Source of the DNA: Nitrospira sp.
Lineage (GTDB): Bacteria > Nitrospirota > Nitrospiria > Nitrospirales > Nitrospiraceae
Length of the DNA stretch: 48,623 bases
Assembly: GCA_005116885.1 (NCBI GenBank)
Contig: SWDP01000039.1
Span: 38,212 to 86,834 of the forward strand
Direction: 5' to 3'
This document shows positions 31,690 to 40,045 of the stretch, piece after piece. The notes below the pieces were generated by a model that saw only the letters and a list, made by a program, of their open reading frames with translations, searched no databases and was not told the DNA's origin. How positions within the stretch are numbered: the stretch's first letter is position 1; each line of letters opens with the position of its first letter. Both the position numbers and the translations under genes were made by a program.

Positions 31690-32070
31690 TCAGGTCTCCT
31701 CCTCACCGACAGGTTCATCAAAAGTGCCGATCTCCAGAAAGGATATCTGTCTGCTCTCGCCACCGCTAGGCGCATATTCGTAAAAGACGTTCACGGGCTT
31801 TTCAGTCTGTAGGATTTTGTATGTGTCTGCGAAATCACTGGTGAGAAAGTATGCGGTGACGAACTCACCGTTGAAATTGAGCCCGCCCACGTTGGACACG
31901 TCTCCCAGTGAAGCTGGCAGTGAGGAACTTTCTCGGAAACGTAGGAGAGCCTTGTTACGGATGCCGTGAGCCAATGCGACACCTAGTAAGAAGATTGTGC
32001 GTCTGGCCGGGGCTGCTGCTGTGGCCCTGCGGGTTCTTACTCGATAAGACTCGACTTGGAAATCTGGCAT
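31690..32070 (-). CDS. Uncharacterised 126-residue protein
   Basis: GAGGAGGCTCAAA precedes the ATG, giving good support for the start. Residues 1-45 are basic (MPDFQVESYRVRTRRATAAA) with a short hydrophobic stretch TIFLLGVALAHG. The rest is beta-like and acidic: GGLNFNGEFVTAYFLTSDFA, NVFYEYAPSGGESRQISFLE, ending VGEEET. No known domain is recognised. A GGGGTCAGACCCC palindrome lies 25 bp upstream of the start. Confidence 0.6.
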   Translation of the reverse strand: MPDFQVESYRVRTRRATAAAPARRTIFLLGVALAHGIRNKALLRFRESSSLPASLGDVSNVGGLNFNGEFVTAYFLTSDFADTYKILQTEKPVNVFYEYAPSGGESRQISFLEIGTFDEPVGEEET

Positions 32071-32092
32071 TTTGAGCCTCCTCTAGAAATTT

Positions 32093-32109
32093 AAGGGGTC
32101 AGACCCCTT
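32093..32109. repeat. Palindrome AAGGGGTCAGACCCCTT
   Basis: A perfect 17-bp palindrome with one central base. Half of it (GGGGTCA) occurs at the ends of the RAYT unit at 30361-31276, so it is a candidate REP-like target of that transposase. Confidence 0.6.
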
Positions 32110-32296
32110 TGGTTGCCTTGCATCAGTGATTCGTCAAGATAATGGCCACCTCCTTCCTTAGTCTTAAGATTGATCCTTCGGGTTCTGGAGAAACGACCCA
32201 CGGCCAGGCCGCGATCTTCGTTACACGCGTTGAGGAATACGGAAGAAGCACGATTGGCATTCCTGCATTCCTAATCCTAATTTGAACTTGAACATT

Positions 32297-32316
32297 CCCC
32301 GCAGCGTGCTGCGGGG
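32297..32316. repeat. Strong GC hairpin
   Basis: CCCCGCAGC (32297-32305) pairs with GCTGCGGGG (32308-32316) around a 2-nt loop. It is followed on the plus strand by AGCTTTATT. It could terminate plus-strand transcription or be a dispersed palindrome, as no gene ends here. Confidence 0.55.
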
Positions 32317-32770
32317 AGCTTTATTGAGTTCGTCATCGGCATCGTCAATCCTTTTGCCCATCCGGCGTTGGCTGCACCTGAGTCCGGCAGGAGTCTTCAA
32401 CTCGCTGGACTTTCTCTTGAGTAATTCTGTATTCATCAACAGCAAGCTACATGCCAGCATGGGACAGGAACGTCGAATTCATCCGATGACATCCTCAATA
32501 TCAACAATTTCAATGTTGTACGTCTCGTTAAGCAAACATACGTGTGCGAAACACACCCCTGATCACAGCCGTGTGTATCAAAAGAGATTCATGAGGTGAA
32601 TCCAAATAGATTCATGGCCTGACCGAGACAATGAAGCGATGGGCGGACGTCTACCACTACGCCTGTCCAATCGCGACGCTTTCGCTTCCAAGCCCAACTA
32701 AGCAAAGGCGTGAGGAGCTTTTGACTGCGACCGTCGAGCGAGGCCCTTCTAATTCCTGGTACATTTTTAA

Positions 32771-32865
32771 GAAGAGTGGCCAAGGCTGCCCTTTACTGCG
32801 CGCATCGAGCGAGCACATTTTTATTGCGCGCTCTGCGAGCAAGAAGGGCACCTGGCCGCTTCTTC
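32771..32865. repeat. R3 palindromic repeat, copy b
   Basis: The arms GAAGAGTGGCCAAGGCTGCC (32771-32790) and AAGGGCACCTGGCCGCTTCT (32844-32863) are imperfect complements. The loop holds TGCGCGCATCGAGCGAGCAC and TGCGCGCTCTGCGAGCAAG, matching copy a at 15875-15966 base for base over most of the core, while the arms differ but keep pairing. Confidence 0.75.
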
Positions 32866-32933
32866 TCCATCCTTCTGAGGCGCGCGTTCCAGGAGTAAAG
32901 AAAGCTCCTCACGCCCTTGCCAGTCCCCTTTTC

Positions 32934-32962
32934 TTGACTGCCGCAGGGGGCCGTGTTAGCAT
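32934..32962 (+). promoter_or_regulatory. Promoter of tRNA-Ala
   Basis: TTGACT (32934-32939) and TAGCAT (32957-32962) are separated by exactly 17 nt. The predicted start near 32969 is about 42 nt before the tRNA. Confidence 0.65.
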
Positions 32963-33010
32963 GACCGCGGTTTCACAAGGATTTTTGCGTTTTTCCGAGT
33001 TAACCGACAT

Positions 33011-33086
33011 GGGGCTGTAGCGCAGTTGGGAGCGCGCGTGAATGGCATTCACGAGGTCGCCGGTTCAATCCCGGCCAGCTCCACCA
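33011..33086 (+). tRNA. tRNA-Ala (GGC anticodon)
   Basis: A 76-nt cloverleaf with CCA encoded. The acceptor GGGGCTG pairs with CAGCTCC (one G-U type pair). The D arm is GCGC-AGTTGGGA-GCGC, the anticodon arm CGTGA-ATGGCAT-TCACG, with anticodon GGC, which reads GCC and GCU alanine codons. The T arm is GCCGG-TTCAATC-CCGGC. G3 pairs with C rather than the usual G-U alanine identity pair position; G-U appears at the stem near position 4. A TTGACT promoter precedes it. Confidence 0.93.
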
Positions 33087-33227
33087 AATCTCAACCGTAT
33101 GTTAGGAGGCACACGGCAAGGGGCTAGCAATACAAGCAGTTTTCGGATTTGGATCCTGGTCTCACGCCGAACTGACCTCTTTCATTTCTCCACTGTAGCC
33201 TTGCTCCCCTAGCCTGTCCAAACATCC

Positions 33228-35072
33228 ATGCTCCAAGTCGAGTCAGTTCACAAACAATACTCCACGAGAGTTCTGCTGAAGGATACGTCGGCGCATCTTC
33301 GCCCCGGCTCACGAGTCGGCTTGGTGGGACCCAACGGCGCCGGCAAGACCACACTCTTCCGGATGATTCTCGAAGAGGAATCGCCGGACAAGGGGACCAT
33401 CCGCAAGCGCCCTCGTCTCCGAATCGGCTACCTCCCACAGGAGCTCGAAACCATCACGGGCAAGACCGTGCTGGACGCCACTCATCGCGATCTGTACCCC
33501 GAACATGAAGCCGAGCGTATTCTCATGGGGTTAGGATTTTCGGAAATCGACTTCAGCCGCCAGATCGAAAAACTGTCCGGTGGCTATCGAATGCGTGTTG
33601 CCTTGGCGCATCTGTTGCTCACCAACCCTGACGTACTGCTGCTCGATGAGCCGACCAACCACTTGGACAAACCGACGCAGCGCTGGTTCGAGCACTTCCT
33701 GTTGAACTCGGAAATGACGCTGTTGATTATCAGCCACGACACGGCGTTTCTTGATCGTGTCGTCACGCATATCTGGGATCTCCGGCATCATAAGATCGAA
33801 GAATACCGGGGCAACTACACCTCGTTCATCAAGATCCGCGCAGAGCGGGATGCTCAGCGTGAGGCCGCCGCAGGGCGGCAGGCGAAAGAGGTTGCCCGGG
33901 TCCAAACCTTTGTCGATCGTTTCCGTTACCAGGCAAACAAAGCCAGCCAGGTCCAATCGCGTATCAAGGCGCTTGAGAAGGTCAAGATGATTGAGGTGAA
34001 GCGCGATCCCAGACGAGTGAAGTTCAAGTTCCCTCTCCCAGCAGCGAGCGGTCGGCAGGTCCTGGAACTCGAAGGCGCGGCAAAACGCTACGGGGAGAAA
34101 GTTGTCTATGAGCGAGTGGATTGCTCGGTTGAACGGGGTCAGCGCATCGCGCTGGTGGGAGAAAACGGCGCCGGGAAAAGCACGTTGCTCAAGATACTAG
34201 CGGGAGTGCTGGAGCCTGATAAAGGCACCAGGACGGTCGGCCATGGTGTCACACTGCACTACTTCGCCCAACACCAGGCAGAGACACTGAACCCCGAACA
34301 TACCATTCTCGAATCCCTTTCCGAAGTGTCCAACCAAGCGGAGACGAACTTCCTCCGCGGGATTGCCGGCGCATTTTTGTTTACCGGTGACGATCAAAAG
34401 AAGCCGATCAAGGCACTGAGCGGAGGGGAACGCAATCGCGTCGCGCTTGCACGGATGCTGGTCGAACCGGCTAATACTCTGTTACTCGACGAACCGACCA
34501 ACCACCTCGACCCGGCGTCGGTCGATATGCTCACCGATGCGCTGTCTGACTTTCCCGGCACCATCATCTTTATTTCCCACGACCCTACATTTTTGACCAG
34601 AGTCTGCACGCGCGTCATTGAAATTGAAGAGGGCAAGGCCCGAAGCTTCTCCGGCGACTACGAGTATTATCTGTGGAAAAAAGCGCAGGAAGTCGAATCC
34701 ATCAAGGAAACGAGTGATGACCTGAAAGGAGTGGATCGCGGGAAGGTTGTCGGACCGACCAGGGCCATGGCCTCCCAAGCTCCGCCCAAGTCCTCAGCCG
34801 GAGATCGCCGCGATTTGAACAAAACCCAGGCCCGTCTGGAGAAGCAGGTGGCGCGGGCTGAGGCCGAGATTGCCGAATACGAAACCAAAATCAAAACGCG
34901 AGATCTCCAACTGGCCGACCCGGCACTCTACAAAAATGAATCCACCAAGTGGGGCGCTCTACAGATTGAATACGATGGGTGGAAAAAAGATCTTGTACGG
35001 CTCACCGCCCGGTGGGAAACGCTCTCGGCTGAACTGGAAGACGTCAAACAGAAGCTAACGGCATTCGCCTAG
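33228..35072 (+). CDS. ABC-F family ATPase (Uup/EttA type)
   Basis: A 614-residue protein with two ATP-binding cassettes and no membrane domain. First: GPNGAGKTTLF (Walker A), KLSGGYRMRVALAHLL (signature) and LLLDEPTNHLD. Second: GENGAGKSTLLK, ALSGGERNRVALARML and LLLDEPTNHLD. Between them is the arm/linker (FVDRFRYQANKASQVQSRIK). The C-terminal 100 residues form a coiled coil (LNKTQARLEKQVARAEAEIA), as in Uup-type proteins. ABC-F proteins act on the ribosome or, for Uup, are linked to DNA junctions and ribosome assembly. The C-terminal coil favours the Uup-like subgroup. Confidence 0.93.
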   Translation: MLQVESVHKQYSTRVLLKDTSAHLRPGSRVGLVGPNGAGKTTLFRMILEEESPDKGTIRKRPRLRIGYLPQELETITGKTVLDATHRDLYPEHEAERILMGLGFSEIDFSRQIEKLSGGYRMRVALAHLLLTNPDVLLLDEPTNHLDKPTQRWFEHFLLNSEMTLLIISHDTAFLDRVVTHIWDLRHHKIEEYRGNYTSFIKIRAERDAQREAAAGRQAKEVARVQTFVDRFRYQANKASQVQSRIKALEKVKMIEVKRDPRRVKFKFPLPAASGRQVLELEGAAKRYGEKVVYERVDCSVERGQRIALVGENGAGKSTLLKILAGVLEPDKGTRTVGHGVTLHYFAQHQAETLNPEHTILESLSEVSNQAETNFLRGIAGAFLFTGDDQKKPIKALSGGERNRVALARMLVEPANTLLLDEPTNHLDPASVDMLTDALSDFPGTIIFISHDPTFLTRVCTRVIEIEEGKARSFSGDYEYYLWKKAQEVESIKETSDDLKGVDRGKVVGPTRAMASQAPPKSSAGDRRDLNKTQARLEKQVARAEAEIAEYETKIKTRDLQLADPALYKNESTKWGALQIEYDGWKKDLVRLTARWETLSAELEDVKQKLTAFA

Positions 35073-35148
35073 CAGAATGCGCGTGGGGAAAGTATTGCGG
35101 CAGGCGAGAACTTGAATGGCCTGCACATGTGGAATGAGACCACTACAG

Positions 35149-35271
35149 CAGGATGCTCAAAAAGTCCGTCCAGCAAGGCCGCAGCGAGTGAGGGCCTGAG
35201 GCGTACCCTTGTGGTACGTTGAATGTCTGAACGATGCGAGAACGACGCTGGCGGGATTTTTCAGCATCTTG
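35149..35271. repeat. R1 palindromic repeat, copy d
   Basis: The ends are CAGGATGCTCAAAAAG (35149-35164) and TTTTTCAGCATCTTG (35257-35271). The inner part AGCAAGGCCGCAGCGAG and GTACCCTTGTGGTAC matches the other copies. The stop codon of the PilZ gene (TAG at 35272-35274) abuts its right end, as with copy a. Confidence 0.85.
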
Positions 35272-35661
35272 CTAGACGGAGGACTTAGCCGTTTCTTCCA
35301 GGTAATAATACAACCAGCGGTTTTTCTCTTTGGTGACCAGCTCATCCCAGATCACGCCGATCAGAAACCCCTTTTCCCATGGCTTCATCCAGACGACTTT
35401 CCCGTCGAGCTTTTCCATCTGTTCCGCGCGATCCGAATCGAGAAACGCAATCGACACCGTCACCGGCTGAGCCATCGCTAATTTCTCTTTCGTGTGCAAC
35501 CCTGCGCCGACTTTATTGACGTTATCCAACACAGCCGTAATTGCCTTGGCGCCGCTCTTCGGTGAAATGAGCGCGGATCCGACCAAGGTCGCACGAACAA
35601 ACTTACGCCGTTCGTTTGTGGCGGCGATTGCTGTCCGCGGTTTCGGATTCTGCCGCTTCAT
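35272..35661 (-). CDS. PilZ domain protein
   Basis: A 129-residue single-domain protein. ERRKFVRATLVGSALI holds the R-x-x-x-R c-di-GMP box (RRKFVR), with NVNKVGAGLHTKEKLAMAQP in place of the usual D/N-x-S-x-x-G (N-V-N-K-V-G-A-G) and GKVVWMKPWEKGFLIGVIWD as the closing strands. It probably binds cyclic di-GMP, with a slightly altered second motif. The stop abuts repeat R1d. Output partner is unknown. Confidence 0.82.
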   Translation of the reverse strand: MKRQNPKPRTAIAATNERRKFVRATLVGSALISPKSGAKAITAVLDNVNKVGAGLHTKEKLAMAQPVTVSIAFLDSDRAEQMEKLDGKVVWMKPWEKGFLIGVIWDELVTKEKNRWLYYYLEETAKSSV

Positions 35662-35716
35662 AGGCCGAAGTATAACCGATTAGAAATCTTTGTCCACCAC
35701 ACTCTTGAGCCCCCGT

Positions 35717-37006
35717 TTAGGTGTCCTTAGGCCGATAGTAGCGACGCCCCTTGAGTGGTTCCGGGAAATGATCCTGCGTTCTGGCCTGGGGATCGTCATG
35801 GACATAGCGATAGCCTTTCCCATACCCAAGCCCTTTCATCATCGAGGTCACGGCATTCCGCAAATGGAGCGGAACCCCCAGGTTTCCAAGGATTTTCGCG
35901 TCTTCCATGGCCTCCAGCATTCCGATATAGGACGCATTATCTTTGCGCCTGGTCGCGAGGTAAGTTGTCCCTTGGGCCAAATTGATCTGCGCCTCAGGGA
36001 GCCCAACGAACTGTACCGCCTGTGCGACTGCGGCCGCAACCACCAGCCCCATGGGATCAGCATTCCCCACGTCCTCGGAGGCAAAAATAACCAGCCGGCG
36101 GGCGATAAACTTCGGGTCCTCTCCCCCTTCCAACATCCGGGCGAGCCAGTAGAGCGCGCCATCAGGATCAGAATCGCGCAGGCTCTTAATATAGGCAGAG
36201 ATAACGTTGTAATGTTCCTCTCCTGACTTGTCGTAGCGGATCGATTTCTTCATCAGCGCGGCTTCCAGCGCAACATGATCGATCAGGCGCGTGCCGTCAG
36301 GCCCGACTGGTTGTTGCCTGACCACAAAATCAAGCGCCGTCAGGAGCGCTCTCGCATCGCCGTTGCCATAGGCAATCAATCGTTGCTTGGCGTCTGTCGA
36401 TAGGCTGGCGTTCCACTGCCCTAACCCGATCGCAGAATCCGCGAGCGCCCGGTCCAGAATCTGCCCAAGCGCGTCATCCGAAAGGGGCTTGAGCACAATG
36501 ACCAAGGAACGAGACAGAAGCGGTGAGATCACTTCAAACGAGGGATTCTCTGTGGTCGCACCCACCAGAATGACCGTCCCTCGCTCGACGTGAGGCAGAA
36601 AGGCATCCTGCTGCGCCTTGTTAAAGCGATGGATCTCGTCAACGAACAGAATCGTCCGTTGGCCGCTGATTGCCTGACGTTGCTCTGCCGTCTTGATCAT
36701 GACCCGCAGCTCGGGAACACCCCCTGTGACCGCCGAGACGGGGACGAACTGCGCCTTCGTGTGTCGGGCGATAAGATGAGCCAGCGTGGTCTTGCCAGAG
36801 CCGGGCGGACCCCAGAAGATGACGGAGGAAAGTTGATCCGCCTCAATGGCCCGTCGCAACGGCCGATCCGTCGCAGTGATGTCCTCTTGCCCGACGAAGT
36901 CCGTAAACTCTCGCGGCCGCAGACGCTCGGCCAATGGAGCCTCAACGGATACCGCCCCCTCTGGAGTACCGAATAAATCGGAGGTCTGATCGCGCGAAGT
37001 CGTCAT
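35717..37006 (-). CDS. rarA: Replication-associated recombination protein A (RarA/MgsA)
   Basis: The ATG at 37006 (MTTSRDQTSDLFG) gives 429 residues, the normal family length; the upstream frame is not supported. It starts with APLAERLRPREFTDFVGQED, then WGPPGSGKTTLA (Walker A), ILFVDEIHRFNKAQQDAFLP (Walker B), VILVGATTENPSFEV (sensor 1) and the C-terminal helical tetramerisation part (YWLARMLEGGEDPKFIARRL, AQVQFVGLPEA-type region). RarA is a clamp-loader-like AAA+ protein that acts at stalled replication forks. It is divergent from the hydrolase gene, with 118 bp between the two starts. Confidence 0.93.
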   Translation of the reverse strand: MTTSRDQTSDLFGTPEGAVSVEAPLAERLRPREFTDFVGQEDITATDRPLRRAIEADQLSSVIFWGPPGSGKTTLAHLIARHTKAQFVPVSAVTGGVPELRVMIKTAEQRQAISGQRTILFVDEIHRFNKAQQDAFLPHVERGTVILVGATTENPSFEVISPLLSRSLVIVLKPLSDDALGQILDRALADSAIGLGQWNASLSTDAKQRLIAYGNGDARALLTALDFVVRQQPVGPDGTRLIDHVALEAALMKKSIRYDKSGEEHYNVISAYIKSLRDSDPDGALYWLARMLEGGEDPKFIARRLVIFASEDVGNADPMGLVVAAAVAQAVQFVGLPEAQINLAQGTTYLATRRKDNASYIGMLEAMEDAKILGNLGVPLHLRNAVTSMMKGLGYGKGYRYVHDDPQARTQDHFPEPLKGRRYYRPKDT

Positions 37007-37124
37007 ATTAGTTCTCAGCAATGACAGGAATTCTATACGCCTCTTCGCATCAGAGCAACAGCCACAGACTAGCTCTTGACGCTGCCGACAGCCGATGTTA
37101 CGAAAGGCGCGAAGCGGAGAAAAC

Positions 37125-37931
37125 ATGAAAACTCAGATCAACGGCATCACCATCGCCTACAGCGACCGGGGAACCGGTCTCCCCATCGTCTTTCTCCACG
37201 CCTTTCCCGTGAACCGGACCATGTGGGCGCCACAAGAGGAAGCCCTCTGCTCACAGTTCCGGATCATCACAATCGACTTGCGAGGCCACGGCGAATCAGA
37301 TGCGCCGCTCTGGCGCTATACACTGGAACAATCTGCCGACGATGTGTGTGCGCTGCTGGACCAGCTCGCAATACAGCAAGCAGTGTTCGTGGGACTTTCG
37401 ATGGGCGGCTATATTTTATTTGCATTCTATCGGAGGTACGCCGCTCGCGTGAAGGGACTGATCCTGGCGGACACGAAGGCCCAGGCAGACACAACAGAAG
37501 GAAAAGAGGGACGGTTCCAGATGGCGCAGACCGCCTACAAGAAGGGCCCGTCAGCCATAGCAGACATCATGCTTCCCAAACTCTTCAGCCCCGCAACCAT
37601 CAAGACGAGGCCAGCTCTCGTCCAACAAGTGAGAACCATAATCGAGAATAGCCAGATCAGCGGAATCGCCGGGGGCCTCAGGGCAATGGCCCAACGGCTA
37701 GATTCAATCCCCCTCTTGTCCCAGATCACCTGCCCCACTCAGATCATCGTCGGCGAACTGGACCAAGCTACCCCACCCTCCGATGCCAAACTCATGGCTG
37801 ATCAAATCCCCAACGCTCGCCTAGCCATCATCTCCAACGCCGCACACCTGACCAACCTGGAACAGCCTGAAGCCTTTAGCCAGATCGTTGCTGCCTTCGC
37901 CTCGGAACTTGCCCCCAAAAAGCATAGCTGA
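37125..37931 (+). CDS. Alpha/beta hydrolase
   Basis: GCGGAGAAAAC lies just before the ATG. The 268 residues carry the alpha/beta-hydrolase fold: IAYSDRGTGLPIVFLHAFPV (oxyanion region), DLRGHGESDAP, GLSMGGYILFAF (nucleophile Ser), PTQIIVGELDQATPP (acid) and ISNAAHLTNLEQPEAF (catalytic His). It resembles 3-oxoadipate enol-lactonase and esterase-like members. The true substrate is unknown. The upstream frame extends to 37095 without a ribosome binding site. Confidence 0.9.
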   Translation: MKTQINGITIAYSDRGTGLPIVFLHAFPVNRTMWAPQEEALCSQFRIITIDLRGHGESDAPLWRYTLEQSADDVCALLDQLAIQQAVFVGLSMGGYILFAFYRRYAARVKGLILADTKAQADTTEGKEGRFQMAQTAYKKGPSAIADIMLPKLFSPATIKTRPALVQQVRTIIENSQISGIAGGLRAMAQRLDSIPLLSQITCPTQIIVGELDQATPPSDAKLMADQIPNARLAIISNAAHLTNLEQPEAFSQIVAAFASELAPKKHS

Positions 37932-38023
37932 CCGCCAACCTCTATACGCTGAGACGCGCCGGTGCGACGAATAAGGAGCACCAAGTCTGTGCGCGCCGCC
38001 GAGTGGTGAGGCGGCCGGGTCCC

Positions 38024-38078
38024 CGTTGAGGATCTGAACGATGCGAGAACGACGCTGGGGGACTTTTTCAACGTCCTG
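38024..38078. repeat. R1 repeat, right half only (copy e)
   Basis: GATCTGAACGATGCGAGAAC, GACGCTGG and GACTTTTTCAACGTCCTG match the right half of R1. The left half is replaced by unrelated sequence (37947-38023), so this is a broken copy. It ends one base before the folE stop codon region at 38080. Confidence 0.65.
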
Positions 38079-38079
38079 C

Positions 38080-38727
38080 TTAATCGGAGTCGGCGACGCT
38101 GCCTCGGCGGATCAGCTTCAGAAACTCCTGCCTCGTTTGCGGCTGACTGCGGAAGGCGCCCAACATAGAGCTGCTGACCGCGATGGTGTTCTGCTTTTCG
38201 ACCCCCCGCATCATCATGCAAAGATGCCGCGCTTCGACGACCACGCCCACTCCATGAGCATTGAGCTTCGATTTCAGGGTTTCAGCGATTTGGACAGTGA
38301 GTCGCTCCTGGACTTGCAGCCGGCGCGCAAAGACGTCCACGATGCGTGGAATCTTGCTGAGCCCCACCACTTTCTTATTCGGCAGGTACCCGACATGGAC
38401 TCTGCCATAAAATGGCAGGAGATGATGTTCACACATGCTGAAAAAGTCGATGTCTTTCACGATCACCATCTCATCGTACTCGATTGGGAAGAGGGCGCCA
38501 TTCAGGAGATGATCGATATCGCGATGATAGCCCTGGGTCATGAAGGCGAAGGCCTTGGCGACCCGCTCCGGAGTCTTGAGTAGCCCGTTCCGGCCCGGCT
38601 TTTCGCCGATGGCAAGCAACATCTCTGTCACCAGGGATTGCAGCACCGCCAGATCTGCCGGCCTGCCGCTTCCGTTGATATCTTCGACCGGCTGCCGGCC
38701 CTGCCGCTTGACTCCTTGCTTAACCAT
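38080..38727 (-). CDS. folE: GTP cyclohydrolase I
   Basis: The ATG at 38727 follows AGAGAGGGGCGTC and gives 215 residues; the longer frame overlaps the upstream gene. Zinc ligands are seen in [12 protein letters not shown] and [33 protein letters not shown] and [20 protein letters not shown] are family hallmarks. The enzyme converts GTP to 7,8-dihydroneopterin triphosphate, for folate or other pterins. The start overlaps the PTPS stop by 8 bp, so the two genes are translationally coupled and the product can feed the next step. Confidence 0.96.
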   Translation of the reverse strand: MVKQGVKRQGRQPVEDINGSGRPADLAVLQSLVTEMLLAIGEKPGRNGLLKTPERVAKAFAFMTQGYHRDIDHLLNGALFPIEYDEMVIVKDIDFFSMCEHHLLPFYGRVHVGYLPNKKVVGLSKIPRIVDVFARRLQVQERLTVQIAETLKSKLNAHGVGVVVEARHLCMMMRGVEKQNTIAVSSSMLGAFRSQPQTRQEFLKLIRRGSVADSD

Positions 38728-39169
38728 GACGCCCCTCTCTAAGCACCGGGGCTTGATTCGTCGCCCCCGCATACTCGAAATAGTTGTCGCGTGTTTCAAT
38801 GAGCCCGACCTTCTCCAGTTGCCCATCTGGAAGGCACGGGACTAGCAGATCCCAGATCAGCATCACCAAATTTTCTCCCGTCGTGGTGCGATCGGCAAAC
38901 TCAGGATCTTGATTGAGGTCGCAATGGTCAAATCGCGTGATGACGTGTTCTCCCACAATCTGATCCAGCCGACCGAGGTCCACACCTCCACCAGCCTCAA
39001 GCTGCACCCTGTTCCTTGCGGTTACCAGCACCACATAGTTATGGCCGTGTCCATTGGGATTATTGCACTTCCCAAACACAGCCAGGTTTTCCTGGGGTGA
39101 CAGATCATCCGTGTGCAGTCGATGCGCGGCACAGAACCGATATCGCCGCGTGACACTTGCCTGTCCCAT
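38720..39169 (-). CDS. 6-pyruvoyltetrahydropterin synthase-like protein
   Basis: A 149-residue PTPS/QueD family enzyme. Zinc His residues are in FCAAHRLH and [21 protein letters not shown] carries the catalytic Cys and closely matches the sequence of animal PTPS, as does [20 protein letters not shown]. It could make 6-pyruvoyltetrahydropterin for a biopterin-like cofactor, or 6-carboxytetrahydropterin for queuosine. The adjacent folE gene fits either. The animal-like motif points toward a tetrahydropterin product, but no reductase gene is nearby. Confidence 0.88.
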   Translation of the reverse strand: MGQASVTRRYRFCAAHRLHTDDLSPQENLAVFGKCNNPNGHGHNYVVLVTARNRVQLEAGGGVDLGRLDQIVGEHVITRFDHCDLNQDPEFADRTTTGENLVMLIWDLLVPCLPDGQLEKVGLIETRDNYFEYAGATNQAPVLREGRHG

Positions 39170-39205
39170 CGTACATCCAACTCATATCCGGTGCAGAAAT
39201 AGAGA

Positions 39206-39241
39206 AGCCAGGATTGCCGCGGTATTCGAACAATCCTGGCT
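39206..39241 (-). terminator. Hairpin, likely terminator (minus strand)
   Basis: A perfect 11-bp stem, AGCCAGGATTG (39206-39216) with CAATCCTGGCT (39231-39241), followed on the minus strand by TCTCTATTTCTG. It lies between the stop of the Fe-S carrier gene and the PTPS start, so it separates the two transcription units. Confidence 0.65.
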
Positions 39242-39293
39242 CCCCCTGTTACTCACGCAACCGACCGACTCACACTCTTGCCACGCACGTTCA

Positions 39294-39614
39294 CTAGGAG
39301 CTGAAGGAGCTGCCACAACCACACGTCGTCTTCGCTTGCGGATTCTTGATCGAGAACCCGGACCCTTGGAGGCTGTCCACGTAATCGACTTCGGCACCCT
39401 GAAGAAGTGGAGCACTCTGGGAATCCATAATGACCTTCACGATGCCCTTTTCCACCACAGTGTCATCGTCACCCATTTTCGACTCGAAGGCCATCCCATA
39501 TTGATATCCGTGGCACCCGCCGCCCTTGACATAGACGCGCAGGCCGACGATATCCTTCTCCTCGACCATCAATTCCTTGATCTTTTGTTCTGCCACCGGT
39601 GTAATCGTCAGCAT
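39294..39614 (-). CDS. A-type iron-sulfur carrier (IscA/ErpA family)
   Basis: GAGGAGGATTACC before the ATG at 39614 decides the start (106 residues). Conserved Cys are in KGGGCHGYQYGMAFE and KTTCGCGSSFSS, the three Cys that carry the cluster. MLTITPVAEQKIKELMVEEK is the usual opening. It delivers [Fe-S] clusters to target proteins. It lies just downstream of a ferredoxin gene on the same strand (70 bp). Confidence 0.95.
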   Translation of the reverse strand: MLTITPVAEQKIKELMVEEKDIVGLRVYVKGGGCHGYQYGMAFESKMGDDDTVVEKGIVKVIMDSQSAPLLQGAEVDYVDSLQGSGFSIKNPQAKTTCGCGSSFSS

Positions 39615-39684
39615 GGTAATCCTCCTCGTTGTGGCCAAGCCGTCCTTCAAAGACCTGCCTGGAATGATTTAGTGTAACATCTCT

Positions 39685-40032
39685 TTACTGGATTTCAAGA
39701 CCCTGCGACTCCGACTGCGGCATCGTGGGTGCAACCCACTTGCCATCCGGCACCCGAACAACCACGTCTCCGAGCACTTTGGCTTGACATCCAAGACGAT
39801 GCCAGGGCTCGCTGAGGGCTTCCCGATCAAGAAGGTCTTGCTCATCGAAGTCAATGTCAGACAGGTTCTCGACACCCATCTGCACCTCGACCCGACAGGT
39901 GGTGCAGGAGGCATTCCCACCACAATCGTGATTCAACCGACACCCGAGCAGCTTCGACGCTTCCAACAGCGACGTATTGATCTCAACCTCTCCACTCCTG
40001 CATTCAGGAAGAAGAAACGTCACATGCGGCAT
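39685..40032 (-). CDS. [2Fe-2S] ferredoxin
   Basis: GAGGAGCGAATTACG precedes the ATG. The 115-residue protein is an adrenodoxin-type ferredoxin: LLEASKLLGCRLNHDCGGNA, SCTTCRVEVQMG and HRLGCQAKVLGDVVVRVPDG hold the four cluster Cys (C-x5-C-x2-C, then C). It starts 13 bp after the NuoF-like gene and so is co-transcribed with it. It could pass electrons to or from NuoF, or serve Fe-S assembly with the next gene. Confidence 0.93.
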   Translation of the reverse strand: MPHVTFLLPECRSGEVEINTSLLEASKLLGCRLNHDCGGNASCTTCRVEVQMGVENLSDIDFDEQDLLDREALSEPWHRLGCQAKVLGDVVVRVPDGKWVAPTMPQSESQGLEIQ

Positions 40033-40045
40033 CGTAATTCGCTCC

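Larger units (their letters stand above)
32071..32933. other. Gene-poor region with repeats
   Basis: About 860 bp without a convincing gene. It holds the palindrome at 32093-32109, a hairpin at 32297-32316 and the R3 repeat at 32771-32865. A minus frame at 32221-32460 is open, but reads through the hairpin and lacks a ribosome binding site. Confidence 0.5.

Noticed and set aside
32221-32460. 79-codon minus-strand ORF
   Set aside because: It translates through the CCCCGCAGC hairpin and has no start signal.
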